NCBI GenBank assembly: GCA_964397655.1 | Contig: CAYNKA010000005.1 | Span: 262,384-326,383, forward strand | Length of the DNA stretch: 64,000 nucleotides | Source of the DNA: CAYNKA01 sp964397655 | GTDB lineage: Bacteria; Spirochaetota; Spirochaetia; DTKZ01 | Direction: 5' to 3' | Part shown: positions 37,055 to 46,045 of the stretch, piece by piece | Numbering within the stretch: position 1 is the first letter of the stretch | How the letters are laid out: each line of letters opens with the position of its first letter | Notes under the pieces: model-generated | Told to the model about the DNA's origin: nothing | What the model saw: only the letters and a program-made list of their open reading frames with translations | Databases searched by the model: none | Translations under genes and position numbers: made by a program

Positions 37055-38008
37055 TCAGCGGTCGGTCCCGCCCATCTCCTTGTACGCGTAATAAACGTTG
37101 AGGAGCGATTTTCTCTCCGCGGTCGTGACGATCCGCTCGCGGGTGTAGTCGGGGAAAACGTGGAGGACGCGAACCTCGCCGCCGCCCGAGAAAGCTGCCT
37201 TGAGGCCGTTCGCGAGATTGGAAGTGAGCGGGAGACTGACGTAATCCTTGCGGTAGCCGTCCTTGAGGATGGTCCTGACGTCCTCGGGAGCGAAGGGGAT
37301 CTCTATCGTCCGGCCGTCGTACGCGAGCCCGAGGCCGATCACGCGCAGCTTCCGGTCGTCGGGCGCCGCGACGTAACTGTACACGACGTTCAGCCTGAGG
37401 ACGACGAAACCGTCGGGCTTCTCCTCGACGGAGAGGAAGAACCCCCGGTCCATGTCCGGATTCGAAAGCGCGTCGAAAAACTCCGTCCTTCCTTCGACGG
37501 TCCGTTTCTCGATGCCGCTGTGGATTTCGAGGTCGGGAATCGCACGTTCGGCGGGAATCTTCGGGACTTCGGCCGCATCGATCTTAGCCGAGGGCCGTTC
37601 CGCGGGCTTTTCCGAAGCGTCGTACTTCCTGGTTTCGTAGGAACCGCGGTTCTGGTGGAGCTGCATGCTCTGCGCGAACCTGATCTCGTCCAGGGCCGAC
37701 ATGAGCCTGAGGTTCTCGTCCTTGAGCGCAGCATGGTCCTTCGAGAGAGACTCGCATCTCGCCCGGAGTTCCGCGAGTTCCTTCGATCCGGATCGCTCCT
37801 TCCTCTCGAGTTCCTCGGCCGCCTTTTCCTTCTCCGCGAGCCGTCCGCGGAGGGAGGCTATCTCCGAACCTCGGGATGCGGATTCCCTGTCCGCCGTTTC
37901 GCGCGCCTTCACAAGAGAGTCGTTCTCTTCCTTGAGGCGATTCAGTTCCGCGGTCTGACACGAAGCGAGCACGACTACCGCGGCCGCAATGATCGATATC
38001 TTCTTCAT
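37055..38008 (-). CDS. Coiled-coil lipoprotein
   Basis: This 317-residue protein has a lipobox (VVLASC, lipidated Cys about residue 17), a long coiled coil (about 18-115, rich in Leu, Glu, Lys and Arg heptads) and a beta-rich C-terminal domain of unknown family. It is probably anchored in a membrane. Spirochaetes carry many such lipoproteins. Confidence 0.75.
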   Translation of the reverse strand: MKKISIIAAAVVVLASCQTAELNRLKEENDSLVKARETADRESASRGSEIASLRGRLAEKEKAAEELERKERSGSKELAELRARCESLSKDHAALKDENLRLMSALDEIRFAQSMQLHQNRGSYETRKYDASEKPAERPSAKIDAAEVPKIPAERAIPDLEIHSGIEKRTVEGRTEFFDALSNPDMDRGFFLSVEEKPDGFVVLRLNVVYSYVAAPDDRKLRVIGLGLAYDGRTIEIPFAPEDVRTILKDGYRKDYVSLPLTSNLANGLKAAFSGGGEVRVLHVFPDYTRERIVTTAERKSLLNVYYAYKEMGGTDR

Positions 38009-38161
38009 GGACTCCCCCCTTACCTATCGGCAATCCGAATACCGCCCTGTAGCGTTTCCCCGGGCTTGCGGAGATGGCATTTTTCCGGCAACTGCGGTAT
38101 TTTTGAAGGAGAAATCCTTCTCCTTCCGCCCGAAGATGGTCGATAGTATGAGAGGAGCTTG

Positions 38162-39952
38162 ATGCCGATGACAGATGGTAAAGACACAGGCCCTCGGGCA
38201 CGGATCACCCCGCCTCCCTATACCGACTTCGAGGCGAAAGAGCGTGAACAATTCCTATCCGAGCTCGGCAACTTCACGCCGCCTCAACGCGAGATTTTCC
38301 ACACCCTCTGCAAGACCTGGCAGCCCGAGATCCCCTACAACCGGTTCCTCACCCAGGTTCAGGGATCGATAAAGAACGCATCCCACGAAATCGACCGGCT
38401 CATGGAGAAGCTGTCGGAAAAGCGGTGCGGACTCATCGTCCTGCGTTTCGAGGATTCCGAGGCGAAGAAGGACAAGATCATCCTGACCGAGCAGGGGGAC
38501 AGGCGCTACTATTTCCATCGCCTGAGAAACGAGATGGAGACCTTCTACGCCTCGCCGCAGGAACCCCTGCCCCTCGAAGCCGCTCTCGAGGAAAAGGGGC
38601 TTTCCGTACCGCCGGTCTTCTACGAGAACCTTTCCGCGGACGACTTCTCCCGTATCTTCACGGAGCAGCCGTCCGAGGACTTCAGCCTCTACCGCGTCGT
38701 CCTCGCGACGGGGGACGCCGTCTTCCTGCCGTCCGGGGGAGGCACGCGGTTCATCAACGCCTGCCTCACGAAAATGCGGGAGTATTTCGCCAACACGAAC
38801 CTGCTCGCGGAGGCCGCACGAATCAAGGAAACCTCGCTGGCCGAGATGAAGAAACGGATCGAATCGAAGGACCCGATCTTCTGGCTCGATCTCAGCAGGT
38901 CCGTCCTGGGCCTGCGGAGCGACCCCCTCTTCCTCAAAAAGGTGCAGGTCGACGCGGGACTCTTTCTGTACTCCGACATCCTCTCCCGCTTCATCGAAAA
39001 CCACCTCGCGGAACTCAGGCGCCGCAAGATCGAGCAGGAGGAAAGGGAAAAGGACCTCGAGGCCCTCGCGATGCAGATCGAGAACGAGAAGGAAAGACTC
39101 ATCGGCCAGGAACGATTCAACGAACTCTTGGGCACCGTACAGGAGAAATACGGCAAGGAGCATGCCGAGGAAATCAGGAAGGAATTCCTCGGAAAGTATC
39201 TCGAGACCGGCGAAAAGACCAAGCTGCCCGCGATCGTATCCCTCAAGGGCAAGTACATACATCGGAACAATTTCTACGATTTTTTCATCGGTAGTCTCTT
39301 CGGCGCCCGGGAGGTCCTCGGAGAAGAGTATCTGAAGGAGATGGAGCACCTCCTCAAGACCAACAACCGGGAAAGAAAAACCATCTTCTACAGCAGGGAG
39401 AATTTCGAAACCGACATCATCGACAGGCTGCGGAACGTCGATCCGTTCCTGTCCGAAGTGTTCGGGAAACCCCGGCTCCTCGCTGAGGCCGTAATCCATA
39501 CCGTAAAGGAGAAGCGAAAGAACAAGAACCTGAACGACCTCAAGGAAGAACTGGAAAAGTACTTCAAACCCGACTCCATGGAATTCAAAAGTCTTCCCCT
39601 GATCTTCGGACTCGCGGTCATCGACATCTTCAACCGCTCCTTCACGAGACTTCCGTTTTGGAGGCAAATCTGGCTCAAGATCACCGGGAAATACAAAAGC
39701 TATCAGAACCAGTACTTCGGCCTGGGCGGAAGGCCGGCCGCGACGGGGAAGATCATGGCGTCAGGGAACCCGGCGAGGCCCGGAGCTTCTTCGGAAACCG
39801 TCAAGGCGGATTTTCACGAACCGAGGATCGTACGGTCCCGCGATCTCAGGAAGAAACGGGAGCCTTCGGTGAAGAACAAGGCATACAGCAAGAAGCAGCA
39901 GGAATCCGCGTGGGAGGAGTTTTCCAAGTCGTTGAAGCCGAAGAAGAAGTAG
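38162..39952 (+). CDS. Large hypothetical cytoplasmic protein
   Basis: This 596-residue protein has no signal peptide and no convincing membrane segment. It is highly charged, with a helical central region (IEQEEREKDLEALAMQIENE, about residue 300) and a very basic C terminus (SLKPKKK). No named domain was recognised. An AGGAG site supports the ATG at 38162 over a TTG one codon earlier. It could be a spirochaete-specific structural or regulatory protein. Confidence 0.75.
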   Translation: MPMTDGKDTGPRARITPPPYTDFEAKEREQFLSELGNFTPPQREIFHTLCKTWQPEIPYNRFLTQVQGSIKNASHEIDRLMEKLSEKRCGLIVLRFEDSEAKKDKIILTEQGDRRYYFHRLRNEMETFYASPQEPLPLEAALEEKGLSVPPVFYENLSADDFSRIFTEQPSEDFSLYRVVLATGDAVFLPSGGGTRFINACLTKMREYFANTNLLAEAARIKETSLAEMKKRIESKDPIFWLDLSRSVLGLRSDPLFLKKVQVDAGLFLYSDILSRFIENHLAELRRRKIEQEEREKDLEALAMQIENEKERLIGQERFNELLGTVQEKYGKEHAEEIRKEFLGKYLETGEKTKLPAIVSLKGKYIHRNNFYDFFIGSLFGAREVLGEEYLKEMEHLLKTNNRERKTIFYSRENFETDIIDRLRNVDPFLSEVFGKPRLLAEAVIHTVKEKRKNKNLNDLKEELEKYFKPDSMEFKSLPLIFGLAVIDIFNRSFTRLPFWRQIWLKITGKYKSYQNQYFGLGGRPAATGKIMASGNPARPGASSETVKADFHEPRIVRSRDLRKKREPSVKNKAYSKKQQESAWEEFSKSLKPKKK

Positions 39953-39979
39953 GACCTAATCCCGTCGGCCGGACAAAAA

Positions 39980-40000
39980 AAGGAGAGGAAACCTCTCCTT
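39980..40000. terminator. Bidirectional terminator hairpin
   Basis: AAGGAGAGG and CCTCTCCTT form a perfect 9-bp stem with an AAA loop 27 bp after the hypothetical gene. Ts follow it on the minus strand directly, and a CACCCCTTTTT tail follows on the plus strand. Confidence 0.6.
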
Positions 40001-40144
40001 CACCCCTTTTTCTTCAGGAACGGCACGAAAAAAGAAAAGGTCCCCCTTTTCCTCCTGAATCGAGATCATTGTAAGCCCTATCGGATAAATCGTCAATTTT
40101 TTTCTGCGTTCATGCGGCCGTGCTTCTTTCCCGCCGTTCGATTC

Positions 40145-40173
40145 TTGCCGTTCCGCACGGTATCGGATACACT
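40145..40173 (+). promoter_or_regulatory. Sigma70 promoter for the ATP-grasp ligase gene
   Basis: TTGCCG, 17 bp, TACACT, with the -10 ending 6 bp before a GTG start. The predicted mRNA would begin at or next to the start codon. Confidence 0.5.
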
Positions 40174-40179
40174 TTTCCC

Positions 40180-41202
40180 GTGCCGAACATCTGGATAATC
40201 TTCAACGCCTGGAAAGGGCCGGACGGAGAGCGGAACGGCGACGACTGGATATCAGAGGCGGAGGTCGAGGAGGAGGTGGAGCCCGTGGCAGCCTCCCTCG
40301 AAGCCTTGGGCATCGTTCCCGCGGTCTACCCGCTTTCCTCCGTTTCCGATCTCCTGAACCGGTGGGAAGGGTCGGAAAGGCCCGACCTCGTCTTCAACCT
40401 CGTCGAAGGGTACAGGGGAGACGCGCACAAGGAAATGAACGTGGCGGCCCTTTACGAACTGGCTGGAATCCCCTATACCGGGAATCCGGCGCGGACCCTC
40501 GCCCTCGCTCAGGACAAGGCGCTCGCGAAGCGTCTGTTCGCGGCCGAGGGGATTCCCACCCCGGCCTGGGCCGTCTCGGAGTCCGGAGAGGTCCCCGACC
40601 TTTCGGGACTGCGCTTTCCCCTCATCGCGAAGCCTTCCCGGCAGGACGCCAGCCTCGGCATCGGGGCGGACGGCGTCTTCCGCGACCGGCGGGCCCTCGA
40701 GGCCGGCATCCAGAGGCTGCACGACAAGTACCGCGAGCCCATCCTCATAGAGGATTACATCGAAGGCAGGGAATTCAACTCCGCGATCCTCGAAACCGGC
40801 GGGCGGGCCGAAGCCCTACCCCTGTCCGAAATACGTTTCGACGGCGTCGAGCCGGGCATGCCGCGGATAACGAGCTACGAGGCGAAATGGCTCGTGGATC
40901 ATCCCCTGTACCGGGGCACACCCGCCGTCTGTCCTGCCGATGTCGAGGCAGGGCTCGAAGCGAGGATGAAGGACCTCGCGATCAGGACCTTCCGGCTCCT
41001 CGGCGGCAAGGATTACGGAAGGGTGGATTTCCGCCTGGACGAGGCGGGCACGCCCTACGTGCTGGAATACAATCCCAATCCGGACATCTCGCTCGAGGGG
41101 GGCTTCGTCCGGGCCCTCAAGGCCTCGGGAAGGACTTACGAGAATTTCACGGCCGTTCTCCTGGCGAACAACGGACAGGCGGACAGGAAGGAAAAACCAT
41201 GA
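40180..41202 (+). CDS. ATP-grasp ligase related to D-alanine-D-alanine ligase
   Basis: This 340-residue protein has an ATP-grasp fold similar to Ddl: DLVFNLVEGYRGDAHKEMNV, IPYTGNPARTLALAQDKALA, LIAKPSRQDASLGI, LIEDYIEGREFNSAIL and the C-terminal VDFRLDEAGTPYVLEYNPNP with Mg-binding Asp, Glu and Asn. The amino-acid specificity is not certain, since many Ddl-like enzymes join other dipeptides. The GTG at 40180 is chosen from the start of homology and the promoter. It overlaps the next gene by 4 bp. Confidence 0.8.
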   Translation: MPNIWIIFNAWKGPDGERNGDDWISEAEVEEEVEPVAASLEALGIVPAVYPLSSVSDLLNRWEGSERPDLVFNLVEGYRGDAHKEMNVAALYELAGIPYTGNPARTLALAQDKALAKRLFAAEGIPTPAWAVSESGEVPDLSGLRFPLIAKPSRQDASLGIGADGVFRDRRALEAGIQRLHDKYREPILIEDYIEGREFNSAILETGGRAEALPLSEIRFDGVEPGMPRITSYEAKWLVDHPLYRGTPAVCPADVEAGLEARMKDLAIRTFRLLGGKDYGRVDFRLDEAGTPYVLEYNPNPDISLEGGFVRALKASGRTYENFTAVLLANNGQADRKEKP

Positions 41203-41696
41203 GCAGGGAAACATGTCTCATTCGGCCCATGACGGAGGCCGACAAGGCTCCGATCCTCGACATCCTCGACAGGACGGAGATGTTCACGGCGGAGGAACTC
41301 GACGTCGCCTTGGAACTCATCGACGCGTGGCTCTACCGGAAGGAACAGAAGGACTACATTCTCATCACGGCGCTCGTCGAGGGGAAGCCCGCGGGCTACG
41401 TATGTTACGGGCCGACCCCGGCCACGGAAGGGACCTTCGACCTGTACTGGATCGCGGTGGATCCCCTGCTCCAGGGCAAGGGCATAGGGCGTGAACTTCT
41501 CCGACATACCGAGCAGGAGGTGGTCGGCGCGGGAGGAAAGCTCGTCGTCATCGAAACCTCGTCCCAGGAGAAATACCGGCCCACCCGGGGATTCTACGAA
41601 AAGAACGGATACGCGATCGAGGCGAGGATAAAGGACTTCTACCGGGAGGGGGACGACAGGCTCATCTTCACCCGGAGATTCCCGCCGCGGTCCTGA
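41199..41696 (+). CDS. GNAT family N-acetyltransferase
   Basis: This 165-residue protein has the acetyl-CoA motif A signature LYWIAVDPLLQGKGIGRELL and RGFYEKNGYAIEARIKDFY near the C terminus. Its ATG overlaps the ligase stop, so the two are translationally coupled and likely act on related substrates. Its final 29 bp overlap the convergent alaX gene. Confidence 0.85.
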   Translation: MSRETCLIRPMTEADKAPILDILDRTEMFTAEELDVALELIDAWLYRKEQKDYILITALVEGKPAGYVCYGPTPATEGTFDLYWIAVDPLLQGKGIGRELLRHTEQEVVGAGGKLVVIETSSQEKYRPTRGFYEKNGYAIEARIKDFYREGDDRLIFTRRFPPRS

Positions 41697-42945
41697 GGTC
41701 GCCGAGGAAGGCTTCCCATTCGCGGACCGAGGGGAAGCCTCCCTGCCAGCGTACCGCTGTCCCGCCGCCTCTGCCGCCCCTCGAGTTCACGAGAGGTCGG
41801 AGCAGCTTTCCGAGATCGGTTTCCGGGAAGGTCTTCGCGTCGAGGTTGTGGGCGACGATCCAGGAGGCCTTCGCTCCGGCCGGATCCTCGGAGACGGCCG
41901 CGACGAGCGTACCCGGAAGATCGAGGGCGCGGGAAACGAAATCCGACAGGGCGTCCGACGCGCCGGGGGGGAGAACCTCGGCGAGGAACGCGGCGGAGCC
42001 CCCCGAAGAAAGGGGGAACCGGGGCGCCGAAGCCGCGAGTTCCCTCACGCGGAATCCGTAGAGTTCCTTCCGCTGTTCGGAGATTTTCCTTCGGAGTTCT
42101 CTCGTATCCTCGAACAGCCGGGACGCCGCGTCCGCCATTTCCGCCTCCCCGCAGGTGAAGAGGGCCTTGAGCCGTTCGATCAACGCCGCCTTCCTTCCGT
42201 AATCCTCGAGCAGGGCTCTTCCCGCGGCAAGCCTGATCCTCACCCTGCCCCTGATCTTCTCCTCACCGAGGATCTTCACGAATCCGAGCGGACCGAGCGA
42301 AGGGAGGTGCACCCCGCAGCAGGCGCTCGTGTCGATCCCTTCTATGCGGACGATCCTGAGCCTGCCGGACACGGACGGAGTACGCCTGAGCCTGTACTTG
42401 GGCAGGTCCGCCTCGTCGATCCAGAAGGTTTCGACCGGCGGATTCCCTGCTATGAGCCGGTTCGCCTCGGCCTCGACCCTGGCGAGACCGCCCTCGGGGA
42501 CGGAGGGCGAGGAGATCTCGATGGTCGTCGAATCCTCGCCGAAATGGACCGACACGGTATCGAGATCCAGGAGGTTCTTCAGACACGCGGAAACGAGATG
42601 CTGGCCCGTGTGCTGTTCGCGGTAGTGGGCACTCCGCCTCCCGTCCACGCGGCCGGAAACGGACCTTCCCTCCCCTGCGGGCCCGGCCTTCCATCGCTCC
42701 GCCTCCACGAGATGCAGGACATCCTCGCCTTCGACGGAGAAGCCCGCGATCGGTACGCCGTCGAGAGTCCCGCCGTCCTCGGGCTGGCCCCCGCCCCCCG
42801 GAAAGAAGGCCGTCCGTGAGAGAACCAGGCCCAAAAGGTCGCCGACGGGCCTTTCTTCCAGGATTTCAGCCTCGAATTCGAGGAGCCGGGGTTCCCGATA
42901 GAAGAGAAAATCCGTACGTGACGCGGAAGGAATTTTTTCGGACAT
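41668..42945 (-). CDS. Alanyl-tRNA editing protein (AlaX-L type)
   Basis: This 425-residue protein resembles the editing half of AlaRS. The zinc-binding motif appears as HYREQHTGQHL (HxxxH type) and CCGVH, and the Ser/Gly-rich GGGGQPEDGG loop is present near the N terminus. The C terminus has a DHHA1-like domain with RGGRGGGTAVRWQGG. It hydrolyses Ser or Gly mischarged on tRNA-Ala. It overlaps the GNAT gene tail to tail. Confidence 0.88.
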   Translation of the reverse strand: MSEKIPSASRTDFLFYREPRLLEFEAEILEERPVGDLLGLVLSRTAFFPGGGGQPEDGGTLDGVPIAGFSVEGEDVLHLVEAERWKAGPAGEGRSVSGRVDGRRSAHYREQHTGQHLVSACLKNLLDLDTVSVHFGEDSTTIEISSPSVPEGGLARVEAEANRLIAGNPPVETFWIDEADLPKYRLRRTPSVSGRLRIVRIEGIDTSACCGVHLPSLGPLGFVKILGEEKIRGRVRIRLAAGRALLEDYGRKAALIERLKALFTCGEAEMADAASRLFEDTRELRRKISEQRKELYGFRVRELAASAPRFPLSSGGSAAFLAEVLPPGASDALSDFVSRALDLPGTLVAAVSEDPAGAKASWIVAHNLDAKTFPETDLGKLLRPLVNSRGGRGGGTAVRWQGGFPSVREWEAFLGDLRTAAGISG

Positions 42946-42951
42946 GAAACC

Positions 42952-42980
42952 ATCCTATCCGAAGCCGATGCCGCGGTCAA
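42952..42980 (-). promoter_or_regulatory. Sigma70 promoter for alaX
   Basis: TTGACC, 17 bp, TAGGAT on the minus strand, the -10 ending 6 bp before the ATG. The AGGAT of the -10 could also serve as a ribosome-binding site if transcription began upstream. Confidence 0.55.
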
Positions 42981-43025
42981 TAAAACTCCGCGGAACCGCG
43001 GTCCGCGCGGCATGAGCGAAACACC

Positions 43026-43055
43026 TTGACGTATCCGCTTCCATGCCCGTAAATA
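43026..43055 (+). promoter_or_regulatory. Sigma70 promoter for the 7TM histidine kinase gene
   Basis: TTGACG, 18 bp, TAAATA, followed by the GTGAGGT ribosome-binding region and a GTG start at 43071. Confidence 0.6.
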
Positions 43056-43070
43056 AAGTGAGGTCAAAAA

Positions 43071-44837
43071 GTGAATATATTGTCGTTGCTGGCGTTCACC
43101 GACTTCATCCTCTGCCTTCTCGTGGGCCTGTACATCATCAACCTGTCGGCCCGGGAACCCCTGACCGTCAGCTACGCCCTGCTCGTCTTCAGTCTCGCCC
43201 TATGGGCCTTCTGCTACACCTTCATCTACTCGGAGACCGATACGGACCGGCTCTGGTTCTGGTACAAGCTCTCGGTTCCGGGCTGGGTCCTCCTCCAGAG
43301 TTTCGGACTCCATTTCATCCTCATCCTCACCGATTCCCCCCTGCTCGGGAAGAAATGGACCCTGCCGTTCGTCTACGGCATCGCCGTTGTGCTCATGGCG
43401 AGGGCGATGACCGGGCCGCTCCTCATCTCCGGCTTCAGACAGGGTCCCTACGGTACCGTCGAGATCGTCGCGCCCTTCGGCGGATGGACCGCCTCCTTCG
43501 TCGCGGTCTTCCTCTTCGTGTACGGCTGGAGGCTGACCGCTCTCGTCCTGTTCCTCGCGCGGTCTCAGAGAAGGTACCTCAGGAACCAGGCCATCCTCTT
43601 CCTCGCGGTGGACCTCACCGTCTTCGTTTCCGCCTTCGTCACGAACGTCCTCATTCCCATGCGTCCCGGCAACGACCTGCCGTCCCTGGGAGTACTCTTC
43701 TCGCTCGTGACGCCAGTGCTCGTCTGGATTTCCATCCGGAAATACAAGCTCTTCTATTACAACCTCTTCCTGAAGTCCTTCTCGTCGTCGCAGATCCTGA
43801 GCAGGACGATCCTGACCAACCTCTTCACCCTCGGGGACGTGTTCAACTGGCTTCAGGGCAGCATCGCGATAATCGACCGGAAATTCCGCATCATCGACTC
43901 GAACGAGAAGACCGCGGACCTGTTCGAGCGTCAGCCCGACCACCTGATGCCCTGCCACCGGTTCTATTACAAGAGGCCCGATCCCTGCCCCGGCTGCCCC
44001 ATGCTCGCGGGGCGGGACGGCGGAAGCCACGACATCCTGTACCTGGAAGCCCAGGACCGCTGGATCGAAATCCATACCTTCCCCCTCCTCAAGGGCAAGG
44101 ATTGCGACGGGGTGATGAAGATAGGCTTCGACGTTTCCGAGCGCATCAAGGCCGAGCGCAACCGGGCGGACATGGAGCGGGTCATCCAGCACGACATCAG
44201 GAACGGCCTCATGGGGATCATGGGCACGGTCCAGGTGCTCATGGGCTATCCGTCCAACCGGTCCCAGCAGGAATACCTCGAGCTTCTATACCGGAATTCC
44301 CTCAACATCAAGAACACCATCAACAGCTCCCTCGACCTCTACAGGATGGAAACCGGCACCTACAGGCTCGAAGCGCAGGATTTCGATCTCGTCGACCTTT
44401 TGCGGAGGGTGACGAAGTCCCTCTCGAAGATCGCCGAGCTCCGCGGCATCTCCCTGAGGATGTCGGTAGACGGAATCCCCGCGGCCGAAGATTCGGCGCT
44501 CGAACTGAAAGGTTCCCCGCTCCACATCGAGAACATGTTCACGAATCTCGTGAAGAACGCGGTCGAGGCCTCCCCCGCGGGCAGGACCGTTACGATCTCG
44601 ATCAGGACCGGAGCGGGCACGGTGATAGACATACACAACCACGGGGTCATCCCGAGCGAAATCCGCGGCAGGTTCTTCCAGAAATACGTGACCTTCAACA
44701 AGGAGAACGGACTCGGGCTCGGGGCCTACAGCGCGAGGATCATCGCGAGGGCCCACGGAGGGGACATCCTCTTCACCACGGACCCGGCGGCCGGGACCCA
44801 CATTCTGGTGATGTTCCCCGGGGACAGGCCGCCGTGA
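43071..44837 (+). CDS. Sensor histidine kinase with 7TM N-terminal region and PAS domain
   Basis: This 588-residue protein has about seven hydrophobic helices in residues 1-230 (the histidine kinase N-terminal 7TM type), a PAS-like segment (about 260-360, with CPGCPMLAGRD cysteines), a HisKA domain with the unusual phospho-acceptor motif IQHDIRNGLMGIMG, and a HATPase domain (NLVKNAVEASPAG, GLGLGAYSARII). The H-box DIRN is typical of one HK subfamily. It overlaps the alginate-lyase gene by GTGA. Confidence 0.9.
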   Translation: MNILSLLAFTDFILCLLVGLYIINLSAREPLTVSYALLVFSLALWAFCYTFIYSETDTDRLWFWYKLSVPGWVLLQSFGLHFILILTDSPLLGKKWTLPFVYGIAVVLMARAMTGPLLISGFRQGPYGTVEIVAPFGGWTASFVAVFLFVYGWRLTALVLFLARSQRRYLRNQAILFLAVDLTVFVSAFVTNVLIPMRPGNDLPSLGVLFSLVTPVLVWISIRKYKLFYYNLFLKSFSSSQILSRTILTNLFTLGDVFNWLQGSIAIIDRKFRIIDSNEKTADLFERQPDHLMPCHRFYYKRPDPCPGCPMLAGRDGGSHDILYLEAQDRWIEIHTFPLLKGKDCDGVMKIGFDVSERIKAERNRADMERVIQHDIRNGLMGIMGTVQVLMGYPSNRSQQEYLELLYRNSLNIKNTINSSLDLYRMETGTYRLEAQDFDLVDLLRRVTKSLSKIAELRGISLRMSVDGIPAAEDSALELKGSPLHIENMFTNLVKNAVEASPAGRTVTISIRTGAGTVIDIHNHGVIPSEIRGRFFQKYVTFNKENGLGLGAYSARIIARAHGGDILFTTDPAAGTHILVMFPGDRPP

Positions 44838-46045
44838 ATCCGAGGCTCGCCGAAGCTTTGATGGCCCTCGCCGCGCTCGCCGCGGCGTTCGTCCCGGGCG
44901 CCGCCGCGGAAGGGCTTCCCGGCACCATCCGATGGAATTCCGCGAAACTCGAGAGGACCAGGGAGCGACTCCGGCACGAGGGCTCGCCGGAGGCGCCCGC
45001 GCTCTCAGCCCTGATCGTACGGGCGGACGCGGCCGCGAGACGCAGACCGGCCTCGGTCGTCGAGAAGTCGGAACTTCCGCCGAGCGGCGACATCCACGAC
45101 TATTTCAGCCTCGCCACGTATTACTGGCCGGATCCCGAAAGTCCGGGAGGGCTGCCGTACGTCCCGAGGGACGGCGAGGTCAACCCGGAGAACAAAGACA
45201 TACCCGACGCCGCGAATCTCGGCCGTCTCCTCCGGAACGTCCGCGACCTCGCCCTCGCCTACCGCTTCACGGGGAAGGAAAGGTACGCGGCGAGCGCGGT
45301 CGCTGCGCTCCGCGTCTTCTTCCTCGATCCCGCCACGAAGATGAATCCTCACCTCGGCTACGCCCAGTGGATACGGGGCAGGGGCTCGTCCCGGGGAGTC
45401 GGGATCATCGACGCGAGGGAGTTCTGTCTCCTGCCGGACGCTCTTGCCCTTCTCGAGGCCTATCCGGGCTATCCGGCGGAGGACAAGAAGGGACTCGCCG
45501 ACTGGCTCGGCGCCTACCTCGACTGGCTGTCGGAGAGTCCCGACGGCAGGGCCGAGGCAGGAAGGAGGAACAACCACGGAACCTGGTACATGGCCCAGGC
45601 CGCGGCCCTCGCCCTGCGTCTGGGAAGGCGCGGCCTGGCTTCGAGGATCTTCGATTCCGGACTGATGCCTCTTCTCTCGGCGCAGTTCCGGCCCGACGGG
45701 TCCCAGCCGGAGGAACTCGGGAGGACCCGGGCCCTTCATTACTCGCTCTTCAACCTCGAGGCCTGGTTCCACGCGGCAGCGCTCGGGAGGAACCTCGGAT
45801 ACGACCTCTTCCGCGCGGAGACGCCGACGGGGGCCGGCATCAAGACCGGGCTGGACTTCCTTCTTCCCTTCATCCTCGGGGCGCGGTCCTTTCCCTACCG
45901 CCAGATCACGCCGCTCCCCGAGGAGCTCGCCCTTTCCCTGCTCATGGAGGCGAAGGAGGTTTTCGGCGAGACGAAATACGCGGAAGCGGTCGAATCATTT
46001 CCGAAGGCGAAGCGGGAAGCCGCGGTCGAGCGGCTGCTATTCTGA
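44834..46045 (+). CDS. Alginate lyase family protein (secreted)
   Basis: This 403-residue protein starts at a GTG overlapping the kinase stop and has an N-terminal signal sequence rich in Ala and Leu ending near AAAEG. Conserved segments are DYFSLATYYWPDPESPGG, YVPRDGEVNPENKD and RRNNHGTWYMAQAAALALR, matching the alginate lyase family, whose NNHGTWY motif carries the catalytic Asn and His. It would cleave uronic-acid polysaccharides outside the cytoplasm. The exact substrate is not known. It converges with the PHP gene, overlapping by 9 bp. Confidence 0.85.
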   Translation: MNPRLAEALMALAALAAAFVPGAAAEGLPGTIRWNSAKLERTRERLRHEGSPEAPALSALIVRADAAARRRPASVVEKSELPPSGDIHDYFSLATYYWPDPESPGGLPYVPRDGEVNPENKDIPDAANLGRLLRNVRDLALAYRFTGKERYAASAVAALRVFFLDPATKMNPHLGYAQWIRGRGSSRGVGIIDAREFCLLPDALALLEAYPGYPAEDKKGLADWLGAYLDWLSESPDGRAEAGRRNNHGTWYMAQAAALALRLGRRGLASRIFDSGLMPLLSAQFRPDGSQPEELGRTRALHYSLFNLEAWFHAAALGRNLGYDLFRAETPTGAGIKTGLDFLLPFILGARSFPYRQITPLPEELALSLLMEAKEVFGETKYAEAVESFPKAKREAAVERLLF

